The notes under the pieces were generated by a model. The model saw only the letters and a list, made by a program, of their open reading frames with translations. It made no database searches and was not told the origin of the DNA. From Nocardia anocheti (GTDB lineage: Bacteria; Actinomycetota; Actinomycetes; Mycobacteriales; Mycobacteriaceae), in the NCBI RefSeq assembly GCF_029675105.1, contig NZ_JAQQFV010000001.1, positions 310,001 through 374,000 on the forward strand: 64,000 nucleotides of DNA, written 5' to 3'. How positions within the stretch are numbered: the first letter of the stretch is position 1; each line of letters opens with the position of its first letter. Positions 63,890 to 64,000 of the stretch are shown piece by piece. The translations under genes were made by a program, and so were the position numbers.

Positions 63890-63919
63890 AACGCCCGGCA
63901 CACGAATGTGCCGGGCGTT
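63890..63919 (-). terminator. Hairpin terminator after the third fbp-type gene
   Basis: A perfect 13-bp stem (63890-63902 with 63907-63919), a CGAA loop, and a TATTTT tail on the minus strand. Confidence 0.88.
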
Positions 63920-63933
63920 CGGGTGGTGGCGGA

Positions 63934-64000
63934 TCAGCCGATATTGGCCGACAAGTCGGGGATCATCCGCAGGGCTTCGTCGTTCCAGTTGTTCCAGGCG
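63934..64000 (-). CDS. C-terminal end of a third antigen 85-family gene (partial)
   Basis: The last 21 codons of a minus-strand gene, ending with TGA at 63934-63936. The peptide AWNNWNDEALRMIPDLSANI matches the C-terminal tail of antigen 85-type mycolyltransferases (WNxWNDEL). The rest lies outside the window. Confidence 0.75.
   Translation of the reverse strand, partial: AWNNWNDEALRMIPDLSANIG

Overview
The window is high-GC actinobacterial DNA from a mycolic-acid-producing member of the Mycobacteriales, most likely Nocardia. The evidence is the gene set itself: decaprenylphosphoryl-arabinose synthesis (dprE1/dprE2), galactan and arabinan polymerisation (glfT1, a glfT2-like gene, aftA, two emb genes), mycolate condensation (fadD32, pks13, accD4), mycolyltransferases of the antigen 85 family (one with LGFP repeats), and a bacterial proteasome activator. 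The order follows, with many insertions and inversions, the M. tuberculosis Rv3772-Rv3804c interval as I remember it. The genus is an inference; no rRNA is present.

Layout. 1-6.7 kb: the end of an aminotransferase, a stand-alone nitric oxide synthase oxygenase, small stress or hypothetical genes, a decayed NmrA/HxlR pair beside tRNA-Ser(UGA), a quinone oxidoreductase, a PLP-fold protein lacking the usual lysine, and Bpa. 6.8-9.6 kb: wzm-wzt-glfT1, the galactan priming and export operon. 9.7-22.4 kb: RsgA, a GNAT/GlfT2-like operon, a GtrA + GT2 + DUF2142 membrane module, rmlB, rmlA-rmlC (dTDP-rhamnose), two secreted proteins and an esterase. 22.5-30.4 kb: an MFS/MarR divergent pair with an elaborate operator, a Scr1-type regulator, a molybdopterin oxidoreductase and other accessory genes. 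30.4-35.3 kb: a GtrA protein (inverted), dprE1-dprE2 and aftA. 35.3-39.0 kb: an AbrB/PIN toxin-antitoxin pair and accessory genes. 39.0-46.3 kb: two convergent emb arabinosyltransferases separated by a 53-codon gene and a strong terminator. 46.6-48.8 kb: a secreted protein, cyclophilin and a VapBC pair. 48.8-64 kb (all minus strand): accD4, pks13, fadD32, an F420-type oxidoreductase, a Culp6-like cutinase, a DUF732 lipoprotein and three antigen 85-family genes, the last cut by the window end.

How it fits together: RmlA/B/C supply dTDP-rhamnose precursors for the linker. GlfT1 primes galactan, Wzm/Wzt export it, and a GlfT2-type enzyme extends it. DprE1/DprE2 make decaprenyl-phosphoryl arabinofuranose, which AftA and the Emb proteins use outside the membrane. 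FadD32, AccD4 and Pks13 build mycolates, and the Fbp proteins attach them. A recurring sequence-level feature is a TANNNT box placed 6-8 nt before the start codon, often with no Shine-Dalgarno sequence, which suggests many leaderless transcripts. All functions are assigned by reading the sequence; no database search was run.
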